64,000 bases of DNA from Pararobbsia silviterrae (lineage in GTDB: Bacteria; Pseudomonadota; Gammaproteobacteria; Burkholderiales; Burkholderiaceae). Shown here in pieces: positions 45,159 to 52,842 of the stretch. Numbering within the stretch: position 1 is the stretch's first letter; the number at the start of each line of letters is the position of its first letter. The stretch covers positions 434,001 through 498,000 of the forward strand of contig NZ_RBZU01000002.1 in the NCBI RefSeq assembly GCF_003628125.1. Direction: 5' to 3'. The translations under genes and the position numbers were made by a program. The notes beneath the pieces are model-generated. The model was not told the DNA's origin and made no database searches. It saw only the letters and a program-made list of their open reading frames with translations.

Positions 45159-46145
45159 ATGGATGCGTCTCAACGCATGTTGAATCTCGTGATTCGGACG
45201 GTGCTGCTGATCGGCATGCCGATCTGTTTCGGTTTGGGCGTCGATCATTTCTTGACGCAGGCCAATCTGTACGCCATTTTCCAGGCCTTTGCGTTTCTGG
45301 GCATCGTGGCGCTCGGGCTTTCCGTCACGATGATCGCGGGCGAGTTCGATTTGAGCGTGGCCGCGACCGCGACGGTGGCGGGGCTCATCACGGTCAAGTT
45401 CGGTCAGGATCATGCCTGGGTCGGACTGCTTGGGGCCTGCGCATTCGGTGTCGCGGTCGGCGTCGCCAACGCCGTGTTGTTGCCGTGGCTCGGCGTATCG
45501 TCGTTGGTCACCACGGTCGGATCGATGATGCTGCTGACGGGGGTCGCGTATTGGGTCGCGGGAGGACGCGTGCTCAGCTACGGCAATCTCGATGTCAGCG
45601 ATGTGCTCGACCAGAATCTTTTAGGCATTTTCTCGCCGCGCAGTCTCGTCACGATCGGTGCCTATGGGCTTGTCGCGGTATTTCTGCGCTTTACGACGCT
45701 GGGCCGCGACATCTATGCGGCAGGCGGTCATCGCAAGGCCGCGATTCAAAGCGGGGCGCGTGTCGGGCCCGCATTGACCGTTGCGTTCGCCATTTCAGGC
45801 GGTTTGACGTCGTTAGGCGGCGGATTGATCTCGCTGAGTCTCGCGAGCGCGTCGGCCACGCTCGGCGGCAATGTGCTGCTTCAGGCGGCGTCGGCCGCCA
45901 TTGTCGGCGGCGTCGCGCTTGAAGGCGGCAAGGGCTCGCCGCTCGGCGTCGCGGTCGGCGTGTTCATCCTGACGATCCTGAACAACGGGCTTGGATTGCT
46001 CAATGCCACCTCGACGCAGATTCTTCTCGTCAACGGTCTGCTTCTGCTGTGCGTGGTGCTGCTCGACGGACGCCTCGGCGCCGTGCTCGGTGCGCTTTTG
46101 TCCCGGCCGCTGAGCCGATTCAAGCGTCGCGAGGCGAGGGCGTAG
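45159..46145 (+). CDS. CUT2-family ABC importer permease B (importer 3)
   Basis: 328 residues with the more standard GEFDLSVAATATVAG near residue 65 and GGVALEGGKGSPLGVA near residue 250. GGAG lies 8 nt before ATG. It is only distantly similar to permease A. It is last in the plus-strand operon; the convergent LysR gene stops 13 nt away. Confidence 0.9.
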   Translation: MDASQRMLNLVIRTVLLIGMPICFGLGVDHFLTQANLYAIFQAFAFLGIVALGLSVTMIAGEFDLSVAATATVAGLITVKFGQDHAWVGLLGACAFGVAVGVANAVLLPWLGVSSLVTTVGSMMLLTGVAYWVAGGRVLSYGNLDVSDVLDQNLLGIFSPRSLVTIGAYGLVAVFLRFTTLGRDIYAAGGHRKAAIQSGARVGPALTVAFAISGGLTSLGGGLISLSLASASATLGGNVLLQAASAAIVGGVALEGGKGSPLGVAVGVFILTILNNGLGLLNATSTQILLVNGLLLLCVVLLDGRLGAVLGALLSRPLSRFKRREARA

Positions 46146-46158
46146 GCGCCGATGCGTT

Positions 46159-47082
46159 TCAGGTGCCGAACGTCATCCAGCGTTTTTCGAGTTGCATCGC
46201 TTTGACGCGCTCGATGAGGAAATCCGTGAAGACGCGGATTTTCGCGGGCTGATGGCGCCGGCTTTGATAGGCGAGATTGATCGTGAGCCGCGGCAGTTGC
46301 CAATCCTCGAGCACGGGGATCAGCCGGCCCGACACGATCTCGTCGTGAATGATGTAGAGCGGTTGAATCACGATGCCGAGTCCCGCGCGGCCCGCGGCCA
46401 CGATGACCTGACCGTCGTTGCAATCGAGCCGGCTCGAAATGGGCACATTGCATCGCTCGTCGCCGCGGCGCAGATGCAATTCATACGGATCGGCGGCGAG
46501 GTTGTAGACGAGCATCGTGTGCTTCTCGAGATCGGCGGGCGTCTCGGGGCGGCCACGCGTGGCCAGATAGGCCGGAGACGCGGCGAGCACGCGTCGCGTT
46601 TCCGCGAGCCGGCGCACCGTGATGCCTGAATCGCCTTCGTGCTCGCGCGTGCGGATCGCGATATCGATGCCGGCCTGAATGAAATCCCGATACTGATTGG
46701 CCGTCACGATCTGGACCGACAACTGCGGGTAGCACTTGAGAAAATCCGGCAACGCGGGCGCGATATGCATCATGGCGAACGAGACCGAGCTCGTGACGCG
46801 CAAGACCCCCTTGGGGCTGACTGCCTCTTGCGAGGCCATCGAATCGGCATCGGCAAGTTCGGACAGAATGGCGCCGCATCGCGCGTGATATTCGCGGCCC
46901 GCATCGGTCATCCACATGCGGCGTGTCGTGCGTTCGATCAACCGTGTGCCCAGACGCTCCTCGAGGGCGCTCAAGGTCCGGCTTGCCGCCGCGTTGGAAA
47001 TATCGAGCTGCTCCGCCGCTTTCGACAGACTGCCGAGGTCGGCGGTCAGCACGAACAATTGAATCTGGGTCCAACGGTCCAT
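46159..47082 (-). CDS. LysR-family transcriptional regulator
   Basis: 307 residues with a LysR helix-turn-helix at about 4-62 (LFVLTADLGSLSKAAEQLDI, ASRTLSALEERLG) and the CrgA/DsdC-like continuation RTTRRMWMTDAGREYH, then an effector domain. It is convergent to importer 3 and divergent from the LacI-like gene. Whether it controls the hydroxyquinol locus or a distant target cannot be told from sequence. Confidence 0.9.
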   Translation of the reverse strand: MDRWTQIQLFVLTADLGSLSKAAEQLDISNAAASRTLSALEERLGTRLIERTTRRMWMTDAGREYHARCGAILSELADADSMASQEAVSPKGVLRVTSSVSFAMMHIAPALPDFLKCYPQLSVQIVTANQYRDFIQAGIDIAIRTREHEGDSGITVRRLAETRRVLAASPAYLATRGRPETPADLEKHTMLVYNLAADPYELHLRRGDERCNVPISSRLDCNDGQVIVAAGRAGLGIVIQPLYIIHDEIVSGRLIPVLEDWQLPRLTINLAYQSRRHQPAKIRVFTDFLIERVKAMQLEKRWMTFGT

Positions 47083-47522
47083 ACGTCTCCTGGAGATCCT
47101 GGCTATCGGGAAGATCCGCTCGCGCTAGAGGGCGTGGATATCTCGCGAGGCGCCGATCCGGATCGCGGTCTCGGCTCGGCATGGCTCCGATTCCATGTGT
47201 CTGCATCGATCGCCGATGCGGCGTTCGACGCGGGCGTGGCCCAAGCATTGGATGCCCCTGCTTCGACCACGGATGCATGGCGATTGCCGTAGCGCGGAAT
47301 GCCGTGTCGCCCGCGGGGCGAACATGTCGTAGATGATGGTGTCCGGGGTCCATCTCGTGTCGATAAAAATCCATCAATAATCTATCAAAGCGATCCGATA
47401 GGGCTCTGTGATGCCTTGCACGGCTGTCGCCACGGATGGAATCGGATGTAGGATGCATCTCGCGGCAGACATAAAAAACGCGCGTTTTACATCATCGATC
47501 TATCAATTGGAGCGATACCGGA
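47083..47522. other. Intergenic region between divergent LysR and LacI genes
   Basis: 440 bases without a supportable gene. It has ATCTATCAA twice (47380-47388 and 47498-47506) and a 14-bp palindrome at 47475-47488. The part from about 47360 onward is AT-rich and likely contains the LacI gene promoter. Confidence 0.6.
47475..47488. promoter_or_regulatory. Perfect 14-bp palindrome, probable LacI-type operator
   Basis: AAAACGCGCGTTTT is its own reverse complement and lies 35 nt before the LacI-like start codon, suited to autorepression. It has the A/T-flanked CG-centre look of LacI operators and differs from the 10.7 kb operators (AAAACGTTTT) by an inserted CGCG core. Confidence 0.55.
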
Positions 47523-48566
47523 TTGGCCCACCGCTTCTTGATCAAGGAAATTGCGCTGCAGGCGGGACTCGGCGTGGCGACCGTCGACCGCGTGCTGAAC
47601 GCGCGCGCGAACGTGCGTGAGCACACGCGCAAGCGTGTCGAGCAAGCCATCAATGAGCTCGAGAAGCAGCAACTGAATCTGGCGAGCATGGGCCGTAAGC
47701 TGATTGTCGACGTGATGATCGAGGCCCCGACCCGCTTCACCGATGAAGTGCGAAGCGCGCTGGAGTCCGAGCTTGCGCTCCTGCACCCCGTGGTCGTCCG
47801 GCCGCGTTTCCTGCTGCAGGAGACGATGAAGCCGAACGATGTGGTCGCCATGCTTCGATCGATTTGTCAGCGAGGCAGCCACGGTGTGGTCCTGAAGGCG
47901 CGCGACGTGCCCGAAATTGCCGAAGCGATCGGCGAGCTCGAACGCCATGGCATCCCGGTCGTGACGTTCGTCACCGATATTCCGTTGTCACGCCGCATTG
48001 CCTACGCGGGGCTGGACAATCGTGTCGCCGGCGCGACCGCCGCCTATCTGCTCGGGCAATGGCTCGGACCGCGGCCCGCGAACGTCCTCATCACCGTCAG
48101 CGACGAGCAGTTCCGCGGCGAGGAAGAACGCGAGATCAGCTTTCGTCGCGCGTTGCGCACGTGCCATCCTCAGATCAATGTCGTCGATGCGGGCGGCGGG
48201 CATGGTATCGATGCGATCACCGAGGCGCGCGTCGAAAGCGTGCTCGGCGGCAACGTGCCCATTGCCGCCGTCTACTCGATGGGGGGCGGCAACACCGCGA
48301 TTCTCCGCGCTTTGGAGCGGCATCAGCAGACGCCGGTCTGCTTTATCGCGCACGATCTGGATCGAGATAATGTGCGGCTGCTGCACGAACGCAAGATTCA
48401 GGCTGTCTTGAACCATGACCTCAGACAAGACATGCGCTCCGCGTGCCATCACGTGATGCATTTCCACAAGCTGCTGCCGGCATCCGCGGTCGCATCGTCG
48501 TCGTCGGTCGTGGTGGTGACTCCGGAAAATATTCCGGCCCACATTGCGAGCCGCTTTCGCGATTGA
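47523..48566 (+). CDS. LacI-family transcriptional regulator (next to importer 3 locus)
   Basis: 347 residues. The helix-turn-helix at about 5-52 (FLIKEIALQAGLGVATVDRVLNAR split over helices 1-3) is of the DRV subtype, and a sugar-binding-protein-like sensor follows (GIPVVTFVTDIPLSRRIAYAG). The start is a TTG at 47523 with GGAG about 10 nt upstream; no ATG fits. Such regulators usually sense the substrate of a neighbouring sugar importer, here importer 3. A palindrome just upstream suggests self-control. Confidence 0.87.
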   Translation: MAHRFLIKEIALQAGLGVATVDRVLNARANVREHTRKRVEQAINELEKQQLNLASMGRKLIVDVMIEAPTRFTDEVRSALESELALLHPVVVRPRFLLQETMKPNDVVAMLRSICQRGSHGVVLKARDVPEIAEAIGELERHGIPVVTFVTDIPLSRRIAYAGLDNRVAGATAAYLLGQWLGPRPANVLITVSDEQFRGEEEREISFRRALRTCHPQINVVDAGGGHGIDAITEARVESVLGGNVPIAAVYSMGGGNTAILRALERHQQTPVCFIAHDLDRDNVRLLHERKIQAVLNHDLRQDMRSACHHVMHFHKLLPASAVASSSSVVVVTPENIPAHIASRFRD

Positions 48567-48623
48567 CTTGACGGCGCCGCATCGAGTGCGATTTCATGAT
48601 GCCCACTCCCAGGGGGCGTTCGC

Positions 48624-49013
48624 GTGGATCCATTTCTCTACGAAATAAAGCGTAAGCGATGGGCGGTGCTCGCGCTTACGCGCAGCCGCATCGGCATTTA
48701 TCGTGAAGGGCTGCGTTACGGCCGGTTTTATTCCTGGGACCAGCTCAAAGAAATCCGCGGCGGTTATCTCCCCGGATTTCGTACCTTGCTGCCCGTCGAC
48801 ACCTTGACGCTGACGACCGCGGACAGGTCCGTGCGAATTTCCATGGCGTGGTACGACTTGCAGCCCTTGGCTTTATTACTAAAAAATACGGCTTCCTGGC
48901 GGGCGCGCGGCGATGACGCGGCCTATAGCGAAATGCTGGCTGACTACCTGCGCGAATTGAAGGAAAAGGTATTCGCGGACCGGGCGGCCAGCCCTGACCG
49001 ATTGACGTCCTGA
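48624..49013 (+). CDS. Small soluble protein of unknown function
   Basis: 129 residues, GTG start 8 nt after AGGGGG. I do not recognise a family. The N-terminal half (TRSRIGIYREGLRYGRFYSWD, VDTLTLTTADRSVRISM) looks like alternating beta strands of a PH-like or membrane-associated barrel, and the rest is helical with many charges. It is followed 11 nt later by a two-membrane-segment protein, so the pair probably works together at the membrane. Confidence 0.65.
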   Translation: MDPFLYEIKRKRWAVLALTRSRIGIYREGLRYGRFYSWDQLKEIRGGYLPGFRTLLPVDTLTLTTADRSVRISMAWYDLQPLALLLKNTASWRARGDDAAYSEMLADYLRELKEKVFADRAASPDRLTS

Positions 49014-49024
49014 TCAAGCAAACG

Positions 49025-49561
49025 ATGGCTCCGCCAGGCTCCATGCCCCTCAACAAAGGGACGAATATCTTCCTGGGCGCAATCGTTGCAATCGCAACGC
49101 TATGCGCACTCTACAATCTTGCGTGGATTCCATCGGAAGCGCAGGCATTGCGGCGATTCCGGCAGGACCCGTCATGCCATCCGGCGGTCGGCCGCGAGAC
49201 AATCGCCGGCGCATGCGAGTTCGAGCACGATACGCTGATCGACGATCCCCAGGTGGTGATGGGGCGTAGCGGGCCGTCCTATCTTTTGTCCCTCAGAACC
49301 CCGGCCGGCGGTGTCGTGACCGCGCAGGTCTACGCGGATATCGACGACCCGCTTCGACGCGGCATTCGTTCGGTCGGGAGGCTGATCTACGACGGCCAAG
49401 TCATTGCGATCTATGCGGGGCCGGCAAGCGAGCCGACACTGGCCTATCCCTCGCTCGCCGGGAGAACCTTCAACGCCGTCTATTCGGCGGCGATCGCCAT
49501 CCTGTTCGCCGTTCCGCTTGCGCTGCGCATCCGTCGGCGTGTCCGCTCCAAGCGGAAATAG
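49025..49561 (+). CDS. Membrane protein of unknown function, two predicted membrane segments
   Basis: 178 residues with hydrophobic segments near 14-34 (IFLGAIVAIATLCALYNLAW) and near 150-168, a loop of about 115 residues between them and a basic tail (RIRRRVRSKRK). The loop has two cysteines (Cys51, Cys64) and beta-like spacing. The fold plan resembles DUF3592-type proteins but I cannot confirm that. It begins 11 nt after the preceding small gene. Confidence 0.65.
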   Translation: MAPPGSMPLNKGTNIFLGAIVAIATLCALYNLAWIPSEAQALRRFRQDPSCHPAVGRETIAGACEFEHDTLIDDPQVVMGRSGPSYLLSLRTPAGGVVTAQVYADIDDPLRRGIRSVGRLIYDGQVIAIYAGPASEPTLAYPSLAGRTFNAVYSAAIAILFAVPLALRIRRRVRSKRK

Positions 49562-49690
49562 CCGTACCACCGCACGGCGACGGCGCGCGTATCGCTTGCC
49601 CCGGCTATTTTTTTGGCTATGATCTGCGGCGCCCCAATAATCCACGCGAACCGCGTTCGCTTTTAGACGATCCACACGAGAACCCACATC

Positions 49691-50329
49691 ATGACCACCC
49701 TCAACGACAAACTGGCTTGGCGCTATGCGACAAAGAAGTACGATCCGACCAAGATCGTGCCCGATGACAAAGTCGAGCGCATCGTCGAAGCCGTGCGGCT
49801 GACGGCGACGTCGAGCGGCTTGCAGCCGTTCGAGCTGCTCGTGATTACCAATGCCGAACTCCGCGCCAAAATCCAGACCGTGGCCTGGAATCAGGCGCAA
49901 GTGACCGAGTGCTCGCACTTGCTGGTGTTCGCGGCTTGGGACGACATCACGCCGGAGCGCGTCAATATGATGTTCGACCTGACCAACGACGTGCGCGGCT
50001 TTACGAACGAGGGATGGGAAAACTATCGGAAGATGCTGCTTGGCATCGTTGCGGATCGCGGTACCGAAGGCAATTTCCAAGCCGCCGCGCGTCAAGCCTA
50101 TATCGCCTTGGGCACCGCCTTGGTTGCCGCGGCATTCGAGGAAGTCGACGCGACCCCGATGGAAGGCTTCGATCCGGCTGCCGTCGACGAGATCCTCGAT
50201 TTGAAATCGAAACACTTGCGCAGCGTCGTCATCTTGCCCTTGGGATATCGTGCGGACGAAGGCGATTGGCTCGTCAATTTGAAAAAGGTCCGGCGCAGCC
50301 GCGAAAATTTCGTCACCGAAATCAAGTAA
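49691..50329 (+). CDS. Nitroreductase-family NAD(P)H-dependent FMN oxidoreductase (NfsB-like)
   Basis: 212 residues with the nitroreductase plan: RYATKKYDPTK at 11-21 for FMN phosphate contact, TATSSGLQPFELLV near 38-51, and the C-terminal LPLGYRADEGDWLVNLKKVRR. It reduces nitro compounds, quinones or other small electrophiles with NAD(P)H in the cytosol. It is a single-gene unit closed by a very strong terminator hairpin. Confidence 0.9.
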   Translation: MTTLNDKLAWRYATKKYDPTKIVPDDKVERIVEAVRLTATSSGLQPFELLVITNAELRAKIQTVAWNQAQVTECSHLLVFAAWDDITPERVNMMFDLTNDVRGFTNEGWENYRKMLLGIVADRGTEGNFQAAARQAYIALGTALVAAAFEEVDATPMEGFDPAAVDEILDLKSKHLRSVVILPLGYRADEGDWLVNLKKVRRSRENFVTEIK

Positions 50330-50340
50330 GGATCGGATCG

Positions 50341-50382
50341 GCCATGCGCGCAGCGTCGCCATGACGACGCTGCGCGCATGGC
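50341..50382 (+). terminator. 18-bp perfect hairpin after the nitroreductase gene
   Basis: Bases 50341-50358 are exactly complementary to 50365-50382 (stem core ATGCGCGCAGCGTCG) around the 6-nt loop CCATGA, 11 nt after the stop codon. The following bases repeat TCGCATGGC. There is no T-tract. Confidence 0.8.
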
Positions 50383-50454
50383 TCGCATGGCTCGCATGGC
50401 GAGCGACGCCTCGGTGACGACGATTTCAACAACCTGCCAGATATAGGGCGATCG

Positions 50455-51132
50455 ATGCGCAATTCGAGTCGTTTTGCAGCAGAGCAATTACTGAATGCGT
50501 CGCAACCGTTCAAGATTCAATATGGCGAGCAGATCCATCACTATTTCTTTGCGCCGCTCAGAAAATATGCGTTCACCGAGAAAGGGGTGAAACGCTGGTA
50601 CGCGCCCTTGCTGGTGGGACGTAAGGAGGGCGGGAGAGGATTTTCCGCCGCCAACTTCGGTGAGGAAGCATCGGTTCACGAAAATATATACACTCCTCCC
50701 AATCAGTTGGTGTTGGTCGCGCATGCCTATGAAACGATGGCGATACGCGTGCATGTCAGCGTGCCCGGAACGTTTTTCATCGCCGCCATTTTCAAGTCCG
50801 TCGGCTTTGAAGGTCCGTATGTCGTAGCGACGGCCGCGGCGGCGATCATGGCGGGCTATTACCATGCGAACGCGAATCACGGAAACGGCAATGCCAATCT
50901 GTTCACGCTCGCGACGACGTATTCGCTCTCGAAATCCGTATCGCTCTATTCCGAGCTCGGGGTGGTGCTCAACAGCAAGACTTCGAACGTCGGCTTGAAC
51001 GATCGGTACACCGATCCGTATGGCGCCAACGTGGCCGACGATCCGGCTTCCGGGTCGGCCAACTTTCGAACCAGTCCTGACTACGGTGCTTCGCAGATCG
51101 GCTTGATCGCGGGCATCGTGAAGCGCTTCTGA
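50455..51132 (+). pseudogene. Probable porin remnant: non-porin N-terminus fused to a Gram-negative porin C-terminus
   Basis: The 225-codon frame has no signal peptide. From about residue 120 onward it reads as the last part of a Burkholderia-type trimeric porin: GYYHANANHGNGNANLFTL, TYSLSKSVSLYSELGVV, TSNVGLND, PYGANV, and the C-terminal aromatic GIVKRF. The first 100 or so residues (for example QIHHYFFAPLRKYAF) do not look like a porin, and a complete porin would need some 230 more residues of barrel. I take it as a decayed or recombined porin gene; a real small protein cannot be ruled out. Confidence 0.5.
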
Positions 51133-51159
51133 GTCGATTCTGAGTCGCTTCTGATTCGC
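51127..51159 (+). repeat. Three 11-bp direct repeats spanning the porin stop codon
   Basis: TTCTGAGTCGA, TTCTGAGTCGC and TTCTGATTCGC follow one another without gap at 51127, 51138 and 51149. The first contains the stop codon. It looks like a small slippage or recombination product. Confidence 0.75.
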
Positions 51160-51166
51160 CTCGAAC

Positions 51167-51218
51167 CGTCGATAGCCGCAGCGAAAACGCGCCCGGGTCT
51201 GCGCTGCGGCTATCGACG
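51167..51218 (+). terminator. 17-bp perfect hairpin after the porin remnant
   Basis: CGTCGATAGCCGCAGCG at 51167-51183 pairs perfectly with 51202-51218, with an 18-nt loop. It lies 35 nt after the stop codon and probably is the original porin terminator, left in place when the gene decayed. Confidence 0.75.
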
Positions 51219-51390
51219 CACAAAGACTGCGCGAAGCGCTGTCACGTTTCTCGATGTGGCGCGACACGACTCGATTGCGCCTGCTTTTTAAGGAAAAAGA
51301 TTCCAATATTTGAAGCGCACGACGTGCGTTTTGGATCTTTTTTCCCAAGTGCCTAAAGGAAAATGACCGCCGGGACGCGACCGCTTTTTT

Positions 51391-52812
51391 GTGCGGGACA
51401 TGAAGTTCGGTCGCGTTTCGCCCGCTCAACTTTTCCCCACGGCTGCGATGCATGCTCTCTCCGAAGGCCTGACCTGGAGTCAGGACGAACTCGCGGACCT
51501 TGCCGAATCCACGCTCGCGCGCGCACGTGCCGGCGGCGCGGATCACGCGCATGTCCATATCAGCGAAGCGCGCGGCATCTCGGTACAGATTCGCCAGCGC
51601 GAAACCGTGTCGCAAACGGCGCATGCGAATCAACGCATCACCTTGACCGTCTATCGTGACGGCAGAACCGCGCAAGCCGCGTCGGCCAATTTTTCCCAAC
51701 GCGGTATCGACATGCTGGCAAGCGCGGCATGCGACGCCGTGCAACTCACGGAGGCGGATCGATTCGCCGGACCGACGGAGGCGGCGTACCTCGTGGGGCG
51801 CGAATCGACCGACGATCTCGAACTCTATGATCCGCCCGATTGGACGATTTCAGATCTCGCAGCCCGCGCGCGGGAAGCGGAGGACCAGGCGTTTGCCCAA
51901 TCGTCGAAGATCGTCGGAAGCGAGGGGGCATCGTGCGCGTCCGTGCAGATGCAAAGCCGCATCGCGAGTACCGAGGGTCTGGCGCAGGGCTATCGCGCTT
52001 CGATGCGATCGCTGTCGTGCGCGGCCATCGCGTCCGACGGCGCCACGAAACGCATCGGCGGACACGGGCACTCGGCGCGCTTCACGAACGATCTGATGGC
52101 CGCGAGCGAAGTCGGCTCGATCGCCGCCGCGCGCGCCGTCGGCCAATTGGGCGCACGGTCTCTCGATACGCGGACATGCGCGGTGCTCTATGACGCGCGC
52201 GTCGCGACACAGGTCCTTGGCCAATATCTCGGCGCCGCGCAGGGCGGTGTTGTCGTGAACAAGGCGTCGATGTTCGAAGGCAAGCTCGACCAGCGCGTGT
52301 GCGGTGCGCACCTCAACGCATTCGAGGACGCGTCGATCCCGCGCGGACTCGCATCGCGTCCTTTCGATTCGGATGGCGTCGCGTCGAGACAACGCGAGCT
52401 GATCGAGCGCGGCATCTTGCGCGGCTTCATGATGTCGGCCTACTCGGCGCGCCGTCTCGGCATGCGTCCGACGGGGAATGCCGATGGCCCCAACAACGTA
52501 TCGATCACGAGCGCGCGCACGGCCGAATACGACGATCTGACCGGCATGTTGCGCAAGCTGGGCACGGGCCTTTACGTGACGAGCGTGTTCAGCGGCGGGT
52601 TCAACAGTCTGACAGGCGAATATTCGCAGGCGGCCGAGGGCTTTTGGGTCGAGCACGGAGAGATCCAGTTTCCCGTCGACGGCGTGACGATCGCGAGCGA
52701 CGCCCGATCGATGCTGGGCGACGAGTGTGAAATCGGCGCGGATCGCCATACGTCCGGCGCGATCACGACAGGGTCGCTGCTGATTAGTCAAATGCGGCTC
52801 GCGGGGCGATGA
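51391..52812 (+). CDS. pmbA: PmbA/TldE-like subunit of the TldD/TldE metalloprotease
   Basis: Up to 473 residues, matching PmbA (TldE): N-terminal ESTLARARAGGADHA and QIRQRETVSQ, and the C-terminal block MGRPTGNADGPNN-like (MRPTGNADGPNNVSI), SVFSGGFNSLTGEYS and GITTGS-like ending. It lacks the HExxxH zinc motif, as expected for this partner. The start is unsure: GTG 51391, ATG 51400 and ATG 51448 are in frame and none has a good ribosome site; 51448 would give 454 residues. TldD follows 30 nt downstream, so both subunits are made together. The pair degrades or matures peptides, such as microcin- or CcdA-type substrates in enterobacteria. Confidence 0.88.
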   Translation: MRDMKFGRVSPAQLFPTAAMHALSEGLTWSQDELADLAESTLARARAGGADHAHVHISEARGISVQIRQRETVSQTAHANQRITLTVYRDGRTAQAASANFSQRGIDMLASAACDAVQLTEADRFAGPTEAAYLVGRESTDDLELYDPPDWTISDLAARAREAEDQAFAQSSKIVGSEGASCASVQMQSRIASTEGLAQGYRASMRSLSCAAIASDGATKRIGGHGHSARFTNDLMAASEVGSIAAARAVGQLGARSLDTRTCAVLYDARVATQVLGQYLGAAQGGVVVNKASMFEGKLDQRVCGAHLNAFEDASIPRGLASRPFDSDGVASRQRELIERGILRGFMMSAYSARRLGMRPTGNADGPNNVSITSARTAEYDDLTGMLRKLGTGLYVTSVFSGGFNSLTGEYSQAAEGFWVEHGEIQFPVDGVTIASDARSMLGDECEIGADRHTSGAITTGSLLISQMRLAGR

Positions 52813-52842
52813 CGCCTCACGATATTTTCGAAGGAAGCGACG

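Noticed and set aside
51363-51659. 98-codon frame with a good AAGGA ribosome site overlapping the start of pmbA
   Set aside because: Its translation has no family resemblance and it overlaps PmbA coding sequence in another frame; kept in mind only as a possible upstream leader.
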